DNA from: Xanthomonas prunicola
GTDB lineage: Bacteria; Pseudomonadota; Gammaproteobacteria; Xanthomonadales; Xanthomonadaceae
Direction: 5' to 3'
Assembly: GCF_002846205.1 (NCBI RefSeq)
Contig: NZ_PHKV01000003.1
Coordinates: forward strand, 462,280-526,279
DNA: 64,000 nt
In this document: positions 1 through 12,326 of the stretch, piece by piece
How the letters are laid out: each line of letters starts with the position of its first letter
Numbering within the stretch: the first letter of the stretch is position 1
Notes under the pieces: model-generated
Told to the model about the DNA's origin: nothing
Database searches by the model: none
What the model saw: the letters and a program-made list of their open reading frames with translations, nothing else
Translations under genes and position numbers: made by a program

Positions 1-224
1 CCGTGCGCGCTGAAGATCACCGTGGCATCGTCGGGCACCTCGTCGAGTTCTTCGACGAAGACCGCGCCACGCTGCTTGAGGTCGTCGACCACGAAGCGGT
101 TGTGTACGACCTCGTGGCGCACATAGATCGGCGCGCCCAGCGTTTCGATCGCACGCTTGACGATCTCGATCGCACGGTCGACACCGGCACAAAAACCACG
201 GGGATTGGCGAGCAGGACATCCAT
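1..224 (-). CDS. ispH: 4-hydroxy-3-methylbut-2-enyl diphosphate reductase, N-terminal part
   Basis: Only the first ~74 codons are inside the window; the gene continues past the left edge. The protein begins [15 protein letters not shown], the hallmark start of IspH/LytB. Cys12 in GFCAGV is the first of the three cysteines that bind the iron-sulfur cluster in this family. IspH performs the last step of the MEP isoprenoid pathway, reducing HMBPP to IPP and DMAPP in the cytoplasm. An in-frame ATG at 233 would add three residues; 224 is preferred because it matches the usual family N-terminus. Neither start has a clear ribosome binding site. The gene ends a leftward series murJ-ribF-ileS-lspA-ispH, an arrangement common in proteobacteria. 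Confidence 0.93.
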   Translation of the reverse strand, partial: MDVLLANPRGFCAGVDRAIEIVKRAIETLGAPIYVRHEVVHNRFVVDDLKQRGAVFVEELDEVPDDATVIFSAH

Positions 225-290
225 AGCGGACATTCTACGGGAATGGAGGATGGGGGATCTGACCGGGCGGTACGCGCCTGCAGGCAGGCT

Positions 291-809
291 TCAGCGCAGA
301 TTCCCGGTTCCCGACGCCTGTTTGCCGGATTTGTCGAACAATCCGAACACCGCGATGCCGATCGCGCCGCCCACGATCGCCGAATCGGCGATGTTGAAGG
401 ACGGCCAGGTGTGGCTGCCGATGTACCACTGGATGAAATCCACCACGTGGCCATGCATCAGCCGGTCGATCACATTCCCGATCGCCCCGCCGATCACCAG
501 CGCGTAGGGCAGCGCGCTACGCCAGTGCCCGCGCGCGGTGCGCGAGAGCCAGAACGCCAACAGGCCGCTGATGCCCACCGCCAACGCGGCGAAGAACCAC
601 AACTGCCACCCGCCGGCATCGCTCAAGAAGCTGAAAGCCGCGCCGGTGTTGTAAGTGCGGTACCAGTTCCAGAAACCGTCGATCACCGGCACCGGGGTGT
701 ACTCGGGCAGGCTGGACAGCACCCAGGCCTTGCTCCACTGGTCCAGGCCGACCACCAGCGCGGAGAGCAGCAGCCAGATCAGGGCGGAGGGTTTGGGTCT
801 TGCGGTCAT
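291..809 (-). CDS. lspA: Lipoprotein signal peptidase (signal peptidase II)
   Basis: This 172-residue inner-membrane aspartic protease removes signal peptides from prolipoproteins after diacylglyceryl transfer to the lipobox cysteine. Four hydrophobic segments are visible (about 10-28, 68-88, 98-113, 140-158). The catalytic aspartates of the family are present: Asp115 in GNVIDR and Asp142 in FNIADS. Length is typical. It lies between ileS and ispH on the same strand, the classical gene order, with 66 bases to ispH and a 179-base repeat-bearing gap from ileS. Several lipoproteins in this window would be its substrates, including the putative immunity protein at 21163. Confidence 0.96.
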   Translation of the reverse strand: MTARPKPSALIWLLLSALVVGLDQWSKAWVLSSLPEYTPVPVIDGFWNWYRTYNTGAAFSFLSDAGGWQLWFFAALAVGISGLLAFWLSRTARGHWRSALPYALVIGGAIGNVIDRLMHGHVVDFIQWYIGSHTWPSFNIADSAIVGGAIGIAVFGLFDKSGKQASGTGNLR

Positions 810-920
810 GGAATCACCTTAGCTGTTGCGTCTGCCGGGTTCGGAAGACGCTGCCCGGCGGGCAAATCGGTCAGCAGCGCCGGATGCGCCATCGCGGCCC
901 TCATCCGGCGCTGCGCGCCA

Positions 921-974
921 CCTTCTCCCGCTTGCGGGAGAAGGGATAGTGGAACGGACTCCCGCCTGCGGGAG
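921..974. repeat. Hairpin-forming intergenic repeat between ileS and lspA
   Basis: Two palindromes lie close together in the non-coding gap: CTTCTCCCGC followed by GCGGGAGAAG (921-943) and CTCCCGC followed by GCGGGAG (959-974). The two share the core CCCGC/GCGGG, so they look like two copies of one short element. Such REP-like hairpins are frequent between Xanthomonas genes. In the transcript they could form a processing or attenuation structure between ileS and lspA. There is no T-run, so this is not a standard terminator. Confidence 0.6.
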
Positions 975-988
975 AAGCAATCAAGACA

Positions 989-3820
989 TCAGAACCAGCG
1001 ACGCTGCTCGCCGGGGCCTTCGATATTGCTGACGCAGCGGCTGCACAGTTCCGGGTGACGTGGGTCGCTGCCCACGCTGGCCTGGTGATGCCAGCAGCGC
1101 ACGCACTTGGCCTTGGTCGTGGGCTGCGCGCTGACGAAGATGTCGTCGGTGCTGGCCGCGGTCACGGTGACATCGCCACTGATGAACAGGAAGCGCAGCT
1201 CCTCGGCCAGCGGCTGCCAGCGCGCGGCAGTCTGCGCGTCGGCGGCCACGGTGATCTCCGCTTCCAGCGCCGCGCCGATGGCGCCATTGGCCCGCATCGG
1301 CTCCAGCACCTTGGCTACCTGCTCGCGCACGACCAACAACTTGTCGACATCCGCACTGGTCAACGCGGCGTCAGCCGGCAACGGCGCAAGGCCGTCGTAC
1401 CAGGTGGCGAACAGGACGTTGTCGGCATGCTTGCCCGGCAGGTAGCCCCACAGTTCCTCGGCGGTGAAGCTCAATACCGGCGCGATCCAGCGCACGAACG
1501 CCTCGGCCACGTGATACATCGCGCTCTGCGCCGAACGGCGGCCGCGCGCATCTTCGGCCATCGTGTACAGGCGGTCCTTGGTGACGTCCAGGTACAGCGA
1601 GCCCAGGTCCACGCTGCAGAAATTCAGCAGCGCCTGCACGATCTCGGCGAAGTCGTAACGCGCATACGCGGCCACGATCTTTTCCTGCAGCTCGTGCGCG
1701 CGATGCACGATCCAGCGGTCCAGCAGCACCATGTCGTCCAGCGCCACCAGGTGTTGCAGCGGATCGAAGCCATGCAGGTTGCCGAGCAGAAAGCGCGCGG
1801 TATTGCGCAGGCGGCGATAGGCATCGGCATTGCGCTTGAGGATCTCCTGCGACAGCGACATCTCGTTGCTGTAATCGGCCGAAGCGATCCACAGACGCAG
1901 GATGTCCGCGCCCAGGGTCTTCATGATGTCCTGCGGCTCGATGCCATTGCCCAGCGACTTGGACATCTTGCGGCCGTGCTCGTCCACGGTGAAGCCGTGG
2001 GTCAGGCACTGCTTGTACGGGGCCGCCTTGTCCATCGCCACGCCGCTCAGCAGCGAGGACTGGAACCAGCCGCGGTGCTGATCGGAGCCTTCCAGATACA
2101 GGTCGGCCGGCTTGGGCAGGCCACGATCCGGAAGCACTGCTTCATGGGTCACGCCGGAGTCGAACCACACATCCAGGATGTCGGTGATCTTGTCGTAATC
2201 GGCTGCTTCATCGCCCAGCAGTTCGGCCGCGTCCAGCGTGTACCAGACGTCGACGCCGCCCTGCTCCACGCGGTCGGCCACCTGGCGCAACAGCTCGGTG
2301 CTGCGCGGATGCGGCTCGCCGGTTTCGCGGTGCACGAACAGCGCGATCGGCACGCCCCAGGTGCGCTGACGCGAGATGGTCCAATCCGGGCGTCCGTCGA
2401 CCATGCCGGCGATACGCGCCTGGCCCCAGGACGGATACCAATGCACGTTTTCGATGGCTTTCAGCGCATCGGCGCGCAGGTTGGCCTGCTCCATCGAGAT
2501 GAACCACTGCGGTGTGGCGCGGAACGCAATCGGCGTCTTGTGTCGCCAGCAATGCGGATAGCTGTGCTCCATCTTGCTGGCCGCCAACAGCACGCCGGTG
2601 TCGCGCAGCGCTTCGATGATGACGTCGTTGGCTTTCCAGATATGCAGCCCGGCCAGCACGGTGTCGCCCAGCGGCGGCGTCGACGGCAGATACACGCCGC
2701 GCCCGTCCACCGGGTTGATCTGCGCGGCGCCATAGCGCTCCAGCAGGCCGTATTGCTTGGAGACCTGGTAGTCCTCCTGGCCGTGACCCGGTGCGGTATG
2801 CACCGCGCCGGTACCGTCCTCGGCCGACACGTGATCGCCCAGCAGCAGCGGGATCTCGCGTTCGGCATAGAACGGGTGGTTCAGCCGCATCTGCTCCAGC
2901 GCGGCGCCCTTGGCGTGACCATGGACCGCGACTGCGTCCACGCCGTAACGGGCCAGCGCCTTGGCAGCGAGCGCTTCGGCGATCACCAGCCAGCGTGGCT
3001 GGCCGCGATCGGCCGGGCCTTCGACCAGCACATAGTCGAGCTCCGCGCCCAGGCTCACCGCCAGCGAGGCCGGCAGCGTCCACGGCGTGGTGGTCCAGAT
3101 CGGCACCGCCACACCCACGCCACCCGGTAGCGTCGCGCCGAATGCGGCAGCGACGGCGGCCGGATCACGCGCCGGATAGGCGATATCCACCGTCGGCGAC
3201 ACCTTGTCGGCGTATTCGATCTCGGCTTCGGCCAATGCCGAGCCGCAATCGAAGCACCAATGCACCGGCTTGACGCCGCGGGTCAGGTGGCCGTTATCAA
3301 CCACCTTGGCCAGCGCGCGGATCTCGTTGGCTTCGAAGCGGAAATCCAGCGTCCTGTACGGGTTGTCCCAATCGCCGATCACGCCCAGGCGCTTGAAATC
3401 GCGCCGCTGCAGATCGATCTGCTCGGTCGCGTATTCGCGGCACTTCTGGCGGAACTCGGCTGCGTCGAGCTTGACGCCGACCTTGCCGTATTTCTTTTCG
3501 ATCGCGATCTCGATCGGCAGGCCGTGGCAGTCCCAGCCCGGGATGTAGGGCGCATCGAAGCCAGCCAGGTACTTCGACTTGACGATGATGTCCTTGAGGA
3601 TCTTGTTGACCGCATGGCCCAGGTGGATCTGGCCATTGGCATACGGCGGGCCGTCGTGCAGCACGAACAGCGGCCGTCCGGCGGCATTGGCACGCAGTTG
3701 CGCGTAAAAGCCCTCGCGCTCCCAACGGTCCAGCATCGCCGGCTCGCGCTTGGGCAGGTCGCCACGCATCGGAAATTCCGTCGCAGGCAGATGAAGAGTG
3801 GCTTTGTAGTCTTGGGTCAC
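989..3820 (-). CDS. ileS: Isoleucyl-tRNA synthetase
   Basis: A 943-residue class Ia aminoacyl-tRNA synthetase that charges tRNA-Ile in the cytoplasm. The HIGH signature appears as HLGH at residues 66-69 (after PPYANGQI) and the KMSKS loop lies near residue 615. A large editing (CP1) insertion sits between them. The C-terminus carries the zinc-binding pattern CVRCWH...ELCSRC. Length matches bacterial IleS. The start is GTG at 3820, giving [12 protein letters not shown]. Its end is 6 bases from the ribF stop side, so translation is probably coupled with ribF. Long antisense ORFs on the + strand here are shadows of this gene. Confidence 0.98.
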   Translation of the reverse strand: MTQDYKATLHLPATEFPMRGDLPKREPAMLDRWEREGFYAQLRANAAGRPLFVLHDGPPYANGQIHLGHAVNKILKDIIVKSKYLAGFDAPYIPGWDCHGLPIEIAIEKKYGKVGVKLDAAEFRQKCREYATEQIDLQRRDFKRLGVIGDWDNPYRTLDFRFEANEIRALAKVVDNGHLTRGVKPVHWCFDCGSALAEAEIEYADKVSPTVDIAYPARDPAAVAAAFGATLPGGVGVAVPIWTTTPWTLPASLAVSLGAELDYVLVEGPADRGQPRWLVIAEALAAKALARYGVDAVAVHGHAKGAALEQMRLNHPFYAEREIPLLLGDHVSAEDGTGAVHTAPGHGQEDYQVSKQYGLLERYGAAQINPVDGRGVYLPSTPPLGDTVLAGLHIWKANDVIIEALRDTGVLLAASKMEHSYPHCWRHKTPIAFRATPQWFISMEQANLRADALKAIENVHWYPSWGQARIAGMVDGRPDWTISRQRTWGVPIALFVHRETGEPHPRSTELLRQVADRVEQGGVDVWYTLDAAELLGDEAADYDKITDILDVWFDSGVTHEAVLPDRGLPKPADLYLEGSDQHRGWFQSSLLSGVAMDKAAPYKQCLTHGFTVDEHGRKMSKSLGNGIEPQDIMKTLGADILRLWIASADYSNEMSLSQEILKRNADAYRRLRNTARFLLGNLHGFDPLQHLVALDDMVLLDRWIVHRAHELQEKIVAAYARYDFAEIVQALLNFCSVDLGSLYLDVTKDRLYTMAEDARGRRSAQSAMYHVAEAFVRWIAPVLSFTAEELWGYLPGKHADNVLFATWYDGLAPLPADAALTSADVDKLLVVREQVAKVLEPMRANGAIGAALEAEITVAADAQTAARWQPLAEELRFLFISGDVTVTAASTDDIFVSAQPTTKAKCVRCWHHQASVGSDPRHPELCSRCVSNIEGPGEQRRWF

Positions 3821-3826
3821 AGGAAT

Positions 3827-4879
3827 CTACCGTTGCGCTGGATTTCTAGAGAAGTCCGCATATGGATGTGCGGGCTCTTGCGAGGGACTCGCATGATCTT
3901 CGGGCTCTTGCGAGGAACGCGCAGTCGCTAAGGGGTGTTGCGGAGAACTCACAGGCGCCGCCAACACCGCACGCGCCTGTTCGGCATCGCGATGCATCTG
4001 CACGGTCAGCGCCTCCAGGCCATCGAACTTTTCTTCGTCGCGTAGCTTGGCGACGAATTCGACGTCGATGTGCCGGCCATACAGATCGCCCTGGAAATCG
4101 AACAGGTGCGCTTCCAGCAGCGGCTCCACACCGGCCACCGTTGGACGGGTGCCAAAACTCGAGACCGACGGCCATGGCGTCTCGGCCACGCCATGCACCC
4201 AGGTCGCATAGATTCCCGACAGCGCCGGCGTACGCGGAAAGCGCAAGTTGGCAGTGGGATACCCCAAGGTGCGACCGAGCTGTTTGCCGCGCACTACCCG
4301 GCCACCGATGGCGTACGGGCGGCCAAGCAAGTCGCCGGCGTGGGCGAATTCGCCGTCACCCAGCAGTTCGCGAATGCGCGTTGCCGAAATCCGCTCACCG
4401 TGCAGATGCACGGGAGCGATCTCGCCGGCCACAAAGCCATGCTGTTGGCCGAGCGTACGCAGCAGGCCGATGTCGCCACCGCGCCGATGACCGAAGCGGA
4501 ACTCCGGGCCAATCCAGACTTCGCGCGCACATAGCCGGCCGACCAGCGCCAGGCGTACGAAATCTTCCGCGCTCATCTTCGACAGGCGGCCGTCGAAACG
4601 GATCATGCCCACGCTGTCGGCGCCGAACCCGTACAAGCCTTCGATCTTGGCGCGTGCCAGGGTCAGACGCGGCGGCGGCGCGGCGGGCGCAAAGAACTCG
4701 CGCGGCAGCGGCTCGAAGCTCACCGCCACTGCTGGCACGCCGAGTGCGCGCGCGCGCGCCACGGCGTGTTGCACCAGCGTCCGATGCCCCAGGTGCAGGC
4801 CATCAAAAGCGCCGATGCAGACCACGCTTCCGCGCGGGAACAGCGTCCCGCCATCGACGTCTCTAAACAGCGTGCTCAT
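3827..4879 (-). CDS. ribF: Bifunctional riboflavin kinase / FAD synthetase
   Basis: This 350-residue enzyme phosphorylates riboflavin to FMN and adenylates FMN to FAD. The N-terminal nucleotidyltransferase half carries GAFDGLHLGH (about residues 23-32). The C-terminal flavokinase half contains the GYPTANL motif. The start at 4879 (MSTLFRDVDGGTLF) is chosen because upstream in-frame codons to 5059 have no family similarity. It is followed by ileS after 6 bases. The last ~45 residues (from about AVLAAPVSSPQ) extend beyond the usual ~310-residue family length and are low-complexity. They are encoded by a partly repeated 30-base unit, so this tail is probably dispensable. Confidence 0.96.
   Translation of the reverse strand: MSTLFRDVDGGTLFPRGSVVCIGAFDGLHLGHRTLVQHAVARARALGVPAVAVSFEPLPREFFAPAAPPPRLTLARAKIEGLYGFGADSVGMIRFDGRLSKMSAEDFVRLALVGRLCAREVWIGPEFRFGHRRGGDIGLLRTLGQQHGFVAGEIAPVHLHGERISATRIRELLGDGEFAHAGDLLGRPYAIGGRVVRGKQLGRTLGYPTANLRFPRTPALSGIYATWVHGVAETPWPSVSSFGTRPTVAGVEPLLEAHLFDFQGDLYGRHIDVEFVAKLRDEEKFDGLEALTVQMHRDAEQARAVLAAPVSSPQHPLATARSSQEPEDHASPSQEPAHPYADFSRNPAQR
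3871..3930. repeat. Imperfect 30-base direct repeat inside the 3' end of ribF
   Basis: CGGGCTCTTGCGAGG occurs at 3871-3885 and again at 3901-3915, exactly 30 bases apart. A period of 30 keeps the reading frame, so the unit adds ten residues per copy to the RibF tail (two SQEP motifs in the protein). It looks like a slippage-prone tandem array of two units. Confidence 0.7.
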
Positions 4880-5077
4880 TCCTCGATCCAAACAGATGCC
4901 GGCCAGCCGGCCGACCCTCGTTGATGCGTAACCTGTAAGTATAGCCGTGCCAGTCAAGCCGCATGGGCGCGCACTTGGGCGCGGCAGCGCCCAACTAACC
5001 ACCCTGCGATTGGCTGCACGAAACGCTACCCAACGCAGGCGACCGTGCAGCACGCCCACGCATGTTCGGCAGTCACC

Positions 5078-6685
5078 CTAGCCTTCGCGCAGATGCCGCG
5101 GCCGCAGCCCCAGCGCCAGCTGCGCGACCAGATAGGTCGCCCCGCCACTGCCCACCAGCACCGCCAGCCAGCCAATGCGGCTCCACTTGTCCATCTGCGT
5201 AAACGACGGCAGCCACCACAGCAGGCTCAACAGCACCGCCACCATCGCCGCACATGCCAGCAGCAGGCGCAGCGCATAGCCAGCCCAACCCGGCCGGCGC
5301 TGGTACACGCCGGACTTGCCCAGCCAGTACCACAGCAATCCCAGATTGAGATAACTCGACAGTGCACTGGCGATACCCAGCGCCAGATGCAGGCCCGGCT
5401 GCTTGCCCAGCGCCTGCATCACGCCCTGCGCCCTGAGCTCGGGCGGCACCATGATCTGGTAGACCACCGCCAGCAGCGCGAAGTTGAACACCATGTTGGC
5501 GATCAGCGCCGCGACCCCGGCACGCACCGGGGTACGGGTGTCCTGGCGCGCGTAGAAGGCCGGCAGCAGCACCTTCAGCATGGCGTAGGCCGGCAGGCCA
5601 AAGCTCAACCCGTAGACCGACATCGCGGTCATGCGGGTGTCGAATGCAGTGAACTGGCGGTACTGGAACAACGTCGCCACCAACGGCTCGGCCAGCAGCA
5701 GCAAGCCCAGCATGGCCGGCATCGCAATCAGCAAGGTGGTGCGGAAGCCCCAATCCAGCGCGCCGGAGAACGCGGCGCGGTCGGTTTTGACGTGATGGCG
5801 GGCCAGCGCAGGCAGGATCACCGTACCCAACGCCACGCCGAACACACCCAGCGGCAATTCCAGAAAGCGATCGGCCAGCGACAGCCACGACTGCGAGCCG
5901 TCGGCCAGCCGTGCGGCGATCACCGTGTCCAGCATCAGGTTGATCTGCGCGATCGACGAACCGAACAGGGTCGGAATCATCAGGGTCAGCACCTTGCGCA
6001 CATCCGGGTGATTCCAGCCCCAGCGCGGCAGCGTCAGCAGGTCGATACCTTTCAGCGCTGGCAGCTGGAACAGCAACTGCAGCGCACCGGCCACCAGGAC
6101 CGCCCAGCCCAGCGCCAGGATCGGCACCTCCAGCCGCGGCGCCAGCCACAGCGCGCCGGCGATCATGCACAGGTTGAGGATCACCGGCGTCAGCGCCGGA
6201 ATGGCGAAGCGCTGGAAGCTGTTGAGCGCGCCGCCGGCCAGCGCCGTCAACGAAACGAACAGCAGAAACGGAAAGGTCAGCCGCAGCAGATCGACCAACA
6301 ATCCGTATTTTTCCGGATCGGTTGCCGCGCCATCGGAAAACACCGCGGCCAGCTGCGGGGTGAAGATCAACCCCAGCGCAGTGATCAGCAGCAACATCCC
6401 GCCCAAGGTCCCGGACACGCGCGCCATCAGTTCGCGCAAATCGGCGTGCGGGCGGGTTTCCTTGACCTCGGTGAACACCGGCACGAACGCGGTGGCGAAT
6501 GAGCCTTCGGCGAACAACCGGCGCAGGAAATTGGGAATGCGGAACGCCACCCAGAACGCGTCGGTCACCGCATTGGCGCCGAAAGTAGTGGAAATCGCCT
6601 GGTCGCGGATCAGGCCGAGCACCCGCGAGATCATGGTCATACTGCTGAATGAGAGCAGGCCTCTCAACATGCCGGGCTTGCTCAC
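5078..6685 (-). CDS. murJ: Lipid II flippase MurJ (MviN)
   Basis: A 535-residue polytopic inner-membrane protein of the MOP superfamily that flips lipid II to the periplasm for peptidoglycan synthesis. The N-terminus (FSSMTMISRVLGLIRD, then NAVTDAFWVAFRIPNFLRRLF) is characteristic of MurJ. About 14 hydrophobic segments are spread over the full length. The start is a GTG at 6685 with GAGGG about 8 bases upstream. It is divergent from rpsT across a 101-base promoter region and is the first gene of the leftward series toward ribF and ileS. A 198-base gap separates it from ribF. Confidence 0.96.
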   Translation of the reverse strand: MSKPGMLRGLLSFSSMTMISRVLGLIRDQAISTTFGANAVTDAFWVAFRIPNFLRRLFAEGSFATAFVPVFTEVKETRPHADLRELMARVSGTLGGMLLLITALGLIFTPQLAAVFSDGAATDPEKYGLLVDLLRLTFPFLLFVSLTALAGGALNSFQRFAIPALTPVILNLCMIAGALWLAPRLEVPILALGWAVLVAGALQLLFQLPALKGIDLLTLPRWGWNHPDVRKVLTLMIPTLFGSSIAQINLMLDTVIAARLADGSQSWLSLADRFLELPLGVFGVALGTVILPALARHHVKTDRAAFSGALDWGFRTTLLIAMPAMLGLLLLAEPLVATLFQYRQFTAFDTRMTAMSVYGLSFGLPAYAMLKVLLPAFYARQDTRTPVRAGVAALIANMVFNFALLAVVYQIMVPPELRAQGVMQALGKQPGLHLALGIASALSSYLNLGLLWYWLGKSGVYQRRPGWAGYALRLLLACAAMVAVLLSLLWWLPSFTQMDKWSRIGWLAVLVGSGGATYLVAQLALGLRPRHLREG

Positions 6686-6786
6686 GCTGCATCCCTCTTG
6701 ACAACTGACTTGACGTACATATCTGGGTCCATCATACTTTCGCGCTTGCTTTTTCCACCATACCGATTTTTCAGGAACCCACCACC

Positions 6787-7056
6787 GTGGCCAATATCAA
6801 GTCCGCCAAGAAGCGCGCCAAGCAGACCATTGTGCGCAATGAGCGCAACACCGGTCAGCGTTCGATGCTGCGCACCGCCGTCAAGAAGGTGATCAAGGCC
6901 CTTGACGCCAACGATGCTGCAGGCGCCGAAGCTGCTTTCGCCGTTGCCCAGCCCATCCTCGACCGTTTCAGCGCCCGTGGCCTGATTCACAAGAACAAGG
7001 CTGCGCGTCACAAGAGCCGCCTGACCGCTCGCATCAAGGCCATCAAGGCCGCGTAA
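6787..7056 (+). CDS. rpsT: 30S ribosomal protein S20
   Basis: An 89-residue, strongly basic, Ala- and Lys-rich protein beginning [13 protein letters not shown], the family signature. It binds 16S rRNA early in 30S assembly. The start codon is GTG (6787), which may lower translation initiation; rare starts on S20 genes are known elsewhere and linked to autoregulation. The gene is monocistronic, with its promoter in the gap shared with murJ and a strong terminator 45 bases downstream. Divergence from the murJ-ribF-ileS-lspA series is a conserved arrangement. Confidence 0.98.
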
Positions 7057-7101
7057 GCGATCAGATGGCGCATTGCCGGAAGCCTGGCTCCCGGCAACAT
7101 A

Positions 7102-7130
7102 GAAAAACCCGGCCTTGGCCGGGTTTTTTG
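7102..7130 (+). terminator. Rho-independent terminator of rpsT
   Basis: AAAACCCGGCC TT GGCCGGGTTTTTT forms a perfect GC-rich stem with a two-base loop and a six-T tail. The A-run on the other side means it may also work for leftward transcription leaving obgE at 7148. Confidence 0.93.
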
Positions 7131-7147
7131 TGTGCCTGCGCCTGCAC

Positions 7148-8473
<1,326 letters not shown>

Positions 8474-8734
8474 TTACGCCTCGGCGACCACGCTGACGGT
8501 GCGACGCTTCTTCGGACCCTTGGTGGAGAACTCCACCTTGCCGTCGACCAACGCAAACAGCGTGTGGTCGCGACCCAGGCCGACGCCGGCGCCCGGATGG
8601 AACTGGGTGCCGCGCTGACGCACGATGATGTTGCCGGCGTCGATGGCCTGGCCACCGAAGATCTTCACGCCGAGGTACTTCGGGTTGGAATCGCGACCGT
8701 TGCGCGAGGAACCTACGCCCTTTTTATGTGCCAT
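8474..8734 (-). CDS. rpmA: 50S ribosomal protein L27
   Basis: An 86-residue basic protein starting [22 protein letters not shown], the standard L27 N-terminus, which reaches the peptidyl transferase centre of the 50S subunit. The RQRGT motif is present. It has no N-terminal extension of the kind cleaved in Firmicutes. It follows rplU after 12 bases in the usual L21-L27 operon. Confidence 0.98.
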
Positions 8735-8746
8735 GACTGGTTCTCC

Positions 8747-9067
8747 TTACTTCTTGTCGCCACCGGCGATGCCGGTGATCTCGATTTCGGTGTAGTGCTG
8801 ACGGTGTCCCTGACGCTTCATGTGGTGCTTGCGGCGACGGAACTTGATGATGCGCACCTTGTCGGCGCGGCCATGGGCCACGACCTTGGCGGTGACCGAG
8901 GCGCCCTTCAGCGCATCGCCCAGCTTGATGCCATCGCTATCGCCCAGCATCAGGACGGTGTCGAACTTGATCTCGTTGCCTGCTTCGACGTCGAGCTTTT
9001 CCACGCGGAGCGTTTCGCCCTGCGCGACGCGGTATTGCTTACCGCCGGTTACCAGAACTGCGTACAT
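8747..9067 (-). CDS. rplU: 50S ribosomal protein L21
   Basis: A 106-residue 23S rRNA-binding protein of the 50S subunit. The start [14 protein letters not shown] and the C-terminal segment [16 protein letters not shown] are characteristic of L21. A GAGGA ribosome binding site lies about 11 bases upstream of the ATG at 9067. The promoter is in the 292-base gap shared with uvrA; a CATAAT -10-like hexamer lies about 25 bases upstream of the start on the minus strand. It is the first gene of rplU-rpmA. Confidence 0.98.
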   Translation of the reverse strand: MYAVLVTGGKQYRVAQGETLRVEKLDVEAGNEIKFDTVLMLGDSDGIKLGDALKGASVTAKVVAHGRADKVRIIKFRRRKHHMKRQGHRQHYTEIEITGIAGGDKK

Positions 9068-9359
9068 GACCAGGTGTTCCTCTGTAGTTATTATGGTCGC
9101 CTGACTTGCCCATGGGGCAGACAGGAGCGGGATTGTACTGGCCTAGCGGGTTTCGGGTCAACCCGCAAGCAGGTTCGCGGCCGCGCACGCGAATCGGACT
9201 GATGGAACGCATCATCCGGCCGCCACAACGGCCCCGGCAGACTGGCATTTGGGGCAATTGCCCTCACCTAGGTCGGCGGGTAGGCTGATCGACTGCCACT
9301 CATTCCTGCTGAGCACGCTCGCACCACTGCCGGTTCGCCGGCCCGACATCGGATTCCCC

Positions 9360-12326
9360 ATGGCGATGGATTTCATCCGCATCCGCGGCGCGCGGACGCA
9401 CAACCTCAAGAACATCGACCTCGACCTGCCTCGCGACAAACTGATCGTGATCACCGGCCTTTCCGGTTCGGGCAAGTCGTCGTTGGCGTTCGACACCATC
9501 TATGCGGAGGGCCAGCGCCGCTACGTCGAGTCGCTGTCGGCGTATGCGCGCCAGTTCCTCAGCGTGATGGAAAAGCCGGACCTGGACCACATCGAAGGCC
9601 TGTCCCCGGCCATTTCGATCGAACAGAAATCGACCTCGCACAACCCGCGCTCCACGGTCGGCACGATCACCGAGATCTACGATTACCTGCGCCTGCTGTA
9701 CGCGCGGGTCGGTCAGCCGCGCTGCCCGGACCACGGCTTCCCGCTGGAAGCGCAGACCGTCAGCCAGATGGTCGACCACATGCTCACGCAGGACCAGGAG
9801 CAGCGTTACATGCTGCTGGCGCCGGTGATCCGCGAGCGCAAGGGCGAGCATGCGCAGGTGTTCGAGCAGCTGCGCGCGCAGGGCTTTGTGCGCGTGCGCG
9901 TGGATGGCGAGCTATACGAGATCGACGCGGTGCCGCCGCTGGCACTGCGCCAGAAACACACCATCGAGGCGGTCATCGACCGCTTCCGCCCGCGCGAAGA
10001 CATCAAGCAGCGCCTGGCGGAGAGTTTCGAAACCGCGCTCAAGCTCGGCGAAGGCATGGTGGCGGTGCAGTCGCTGGACGACCCGGCCGCAGCCCCGCAC
10101 CTGTTCTCGTCCAAGTACAGCTGCCCGGTCTGCGATTACTCGCTGCCGGAGCTGGAGCCGCGGCTGTTTTCGTTCAACGCACCGGTAGGCGCCTGCCCCA
10201 GTTGCGATGGCCTGGGCGTGGCCGAATTCTTCGACCCGGACCGCGTGGTCGTGCATCCGGAACTGTCGCTGTCGGCCGGTGCGGTGCGCGGCTGGGATCG
10301 ACGCAATGCCTATTATTTCCAGCTGATCGCCTCGCTGGCCAAGCACTACAAGTTCGACGTGGACGCGGTGTGGAACACCTTGCCGGCCAAGGTGCGCCAG
10401 GCGGTGCTGTTCGGCAGTGGCGATGAGGTGATCAGCTTCACCTACTTCACCGACGCGGGCGGGCGCACCACGCGCAAGCATCGCTTCGAAGGCATCCTGC
10501 CGAATCTGGAACGCCGTTACCGCGAGACCGAATCGCCGGCCGTGCGCGAAGAGTTGACCAAGTACGTCAGCCAGCAGCCCTGCCCAGCCTGCAATGGCAC
10601 GCGCCTGAATCGCGCCGCGCGCAACGTGTTCGTGGCCGATCGTCCGCTGCCGGAGCTGGTGGTGTTGCCGGTCAACGAAGCGCTGAATTTCTTCCGCGGA
10701 TTGTCGCTGCCGGGTTGGCGCGGCGAGATTGCGGCCAAGATCGTCAAGGAAATCGCCGAGCGCCTGGGCTTTTTGGTCGATGTGGGCCTGGATTACCTCA
10801 CATTGGAACGCAAGGCCGACACCTTGTCCGGCGGCGAAGCGCAGCGCATTCGCTTGGCCAGCCAGATCGGCGCCGGTCTGGTCGGCGTGATGTACGTGCT
10901 GGACGAGCCGTCGATCGGCCTGCATCAGCGCGACAACGAACGCCTGCTGGGTACGCTGACGCGGCTGCGCGATCTGGGCAACACCGTCATCGTGGTCGAA
11001 CATGACGAAGACGCCATTCGCCTGGCCGACCACGTGCTGGATATCGGGCCCGGTGCCGGCGTGCATGGCGGCGAAATCTGTGCGCAAGGCACGCTGCAGG
11101 ACATTCTGAAATCGCCACGTTCGTTGACCGGGCAGTACCTGTCCGGCAAGCGCCGCATCGAGATTCCCAAGCAGCGCCACAAGCCCAACCCGAAGATGAT
11201 GCTGCATCTGCGCGGGGCGACCGGCAACAACCTGAAGAATGTCGACCTGGAGATTCCGGCCGGCCTGCTGACCTGCATCACCGGCGTCTCCGGGTCGGGC
11301 AAGTCGACGCTGATCAACGATACCTTGTTCACACTGGCGGCCAACGAAATCAACGGCGCCTCGCATACGGTGGCACCGCATCGCGAAGTCGAAAATCTGG
11401 ACCTGTTCGACAAGGTCGTGGATATCGACCAGTCGCCGATCGGGCGTACACCGCGCTCCAACCCGGCGACCTACACCGGCATGTTCACCCCGTTGCGCGA
11501 GCTGTTCGCGCAGGTGCCCGAGTCGCGTGCACGTGGTTATTCGCCGGGCCGTTTCAGCTTCAACGTGCGTGGTGGCCGCTGCGAGGCCTGCCAGGGCGAC
11601 GGCATGATCAAGGTGGAGATGCACTTCCTGCCCGACGTCTACGTGCCGTGCGATGTCTGCCACGGCAAGCGCTATAACCGCGAAACGCTGGAGATCCGCT
11701 ACAAGGGTTTCAATATCAGCGACGTGCTGCAGATGACCGTGGAAGATGCGCTGCGGCTGTTCGAGCCGGTGCCGTCGATCGCACGCAAGCTGGAAACGCT
11801 GGTCGATGTGGGATTGAGCTACATCAAGCTGGGCCAGAGCGCGACCACGCTCTCCGGCGGTGAAGCGCAGCGCGTCAAGCTGTCCAAGGAACTGTCGCGT
11901 CGCGATACCGGGCGCACCCTGTACATCCTGGACGAGCCAACCACCGGCCTGCACTTCCACGACATCGAAGCGTTGCTCGGCGTGCTGCACAAGCTGCGCG
12001 ACGAAGGCAACACGGTGGTGGTGATCGAACACAATCTGGACGTGATCAAGACCGCCGACTGGATCGTGGACCTGGGTCCGGAAGGCGGCCATCGCGGCGG
12101 CAGCATCCTGGTCTCCGGCACACCGGAAGATGTGGCTGCGCACAAGGCGTCCTACACCGGGCAGTTCCTGGCCAAGATGCTGCCGTCGGTGAAGGCGCGC
12201 GAGACGCGTCCGGCGGCGATGGCCAACAAGCCCGATGCACGTCCGCCGCGCAAGGTCAAACCGGAGAAGGTGGCCAAGGTCGCCAAATCCGCCACCAAGA
12301 AGACTGCAAAGAAGAAGGCAAGCTGA
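9360..12326 (+). CDS. uvrA: UvrABC excinuclease subunit A
   Basis: A 988-residue DNA damage recognition ATPase of nucleotide excision repair. Walker A of ATPase I is GLSGSGKS and of ATPase II is GVSGSGKS. Both ABC signatures ([12 protein letters not shown] and [12 protein letters not shown]) and both Walker B motifs ([10 protein letters not shown] and [10 protein letters not shown]) are present. Zinc cysteines are visible (CPVCDYS...CPSCDG and CEACQG...CDVCHG). The start at 9360 ([18 protein letters not shown]) fits the family; the ORF extends to 9249 without similarity. The Lys/Ala-rich tail after about residue 945 is longer than in E. coli. No obvious LexA site was seen upstream. The stop overlaps the next start by one base. 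Confidence 0.98.
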   Translation: MAMDFIRIRGARTHNLKNIDLDLPRDKLIVITGLSGSGKSSLAFDTIYAEGQRRYVESLSAYARQFLSVMEKPDLDHIEGLSPAISIEQKSTSHNPRSTVGTITEIYDYLRLLYARVGQPRCPDHGFPLEAQTVSQMVDHMLTQDQEQRYMLLAPVIRERKGEHAQVFEQLRAQGFVRVRVDGELYEIDAVPPLALRQKHTIEAVIDRFRPREDIKQRLAESFETALKLGEGMVAVQSLDDPAAAPHLFSSKYSCPVCDYSLPELEPRLFSFNAPVGACPSCDGLGVAEFFDPDRVVVHPELSLSAGAVRGWDRRNAYYFQLIASLAKHYKFDVDAVWNTLPAKVRQAVLFGSGDEVISFTYFTDAGGRTTRKHRFEGILPNLERRYRETESPAVREELTKYVSQQPCPACNGTRLNRAARNVFVADRPLPELVVLPVNEALNFFRGLSLPGWRGEIAAKIVKEIAERLGFLVDVGLDYLTLERKADTLSGGEAQRIRLASQIGAGLVGVMYVLDEPSIGLHQRDNERLLGTLTRLRDLGNTVIVVEHDEDAIRLADHVLDIGPGAGVHGGEICAQGTLQDILKSPRSLTGQYLSGKRRIEIPKQRHKPNPKMMLHLRGATGNNLKNVDLEIPAGLLTCITGVSGSGKSTLINDTLFTLAANEINGASHTVAPHREVENLDLFDKVVDIDQSPIGRTPRSNPATYTGMFTPLRELFAQVPESRARGYSPGRFSFNVRGGRCEACQGDGMIKVEMHFLPDVYVPCDVCHGKRYNRETLEIRYKGFNISDVLQMTVEDALRLFEPVPSIARKLETLVDVGLSYIKLGQSATTLSGGEAQRVKLSKELSRRDTGRTLYILDEPTTGLHFHDIEALLGVLHKLRDEGNTVVVIEHNLDVIKTADWIVDLGPEGGHRGGSILVSGTPEDVAAHKASYTGQFLAKMLPSVKARETRPAAMANKPDARPPRKVKPEKVAKVAKSATKKTAKKKAS

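Noticed and set aside
1055..3130. 691-residue ORF antisense to ileS
   Set aside because: It mirrors the opposite strand of a certain gene, is rich in Arg/His/Gln from high-GC codon shadowing, and has no domain.
9068..9359. LexA (SOS) box before uvrA
   Set aside because: No palindrome resembling a LexA site was visible in the gap.
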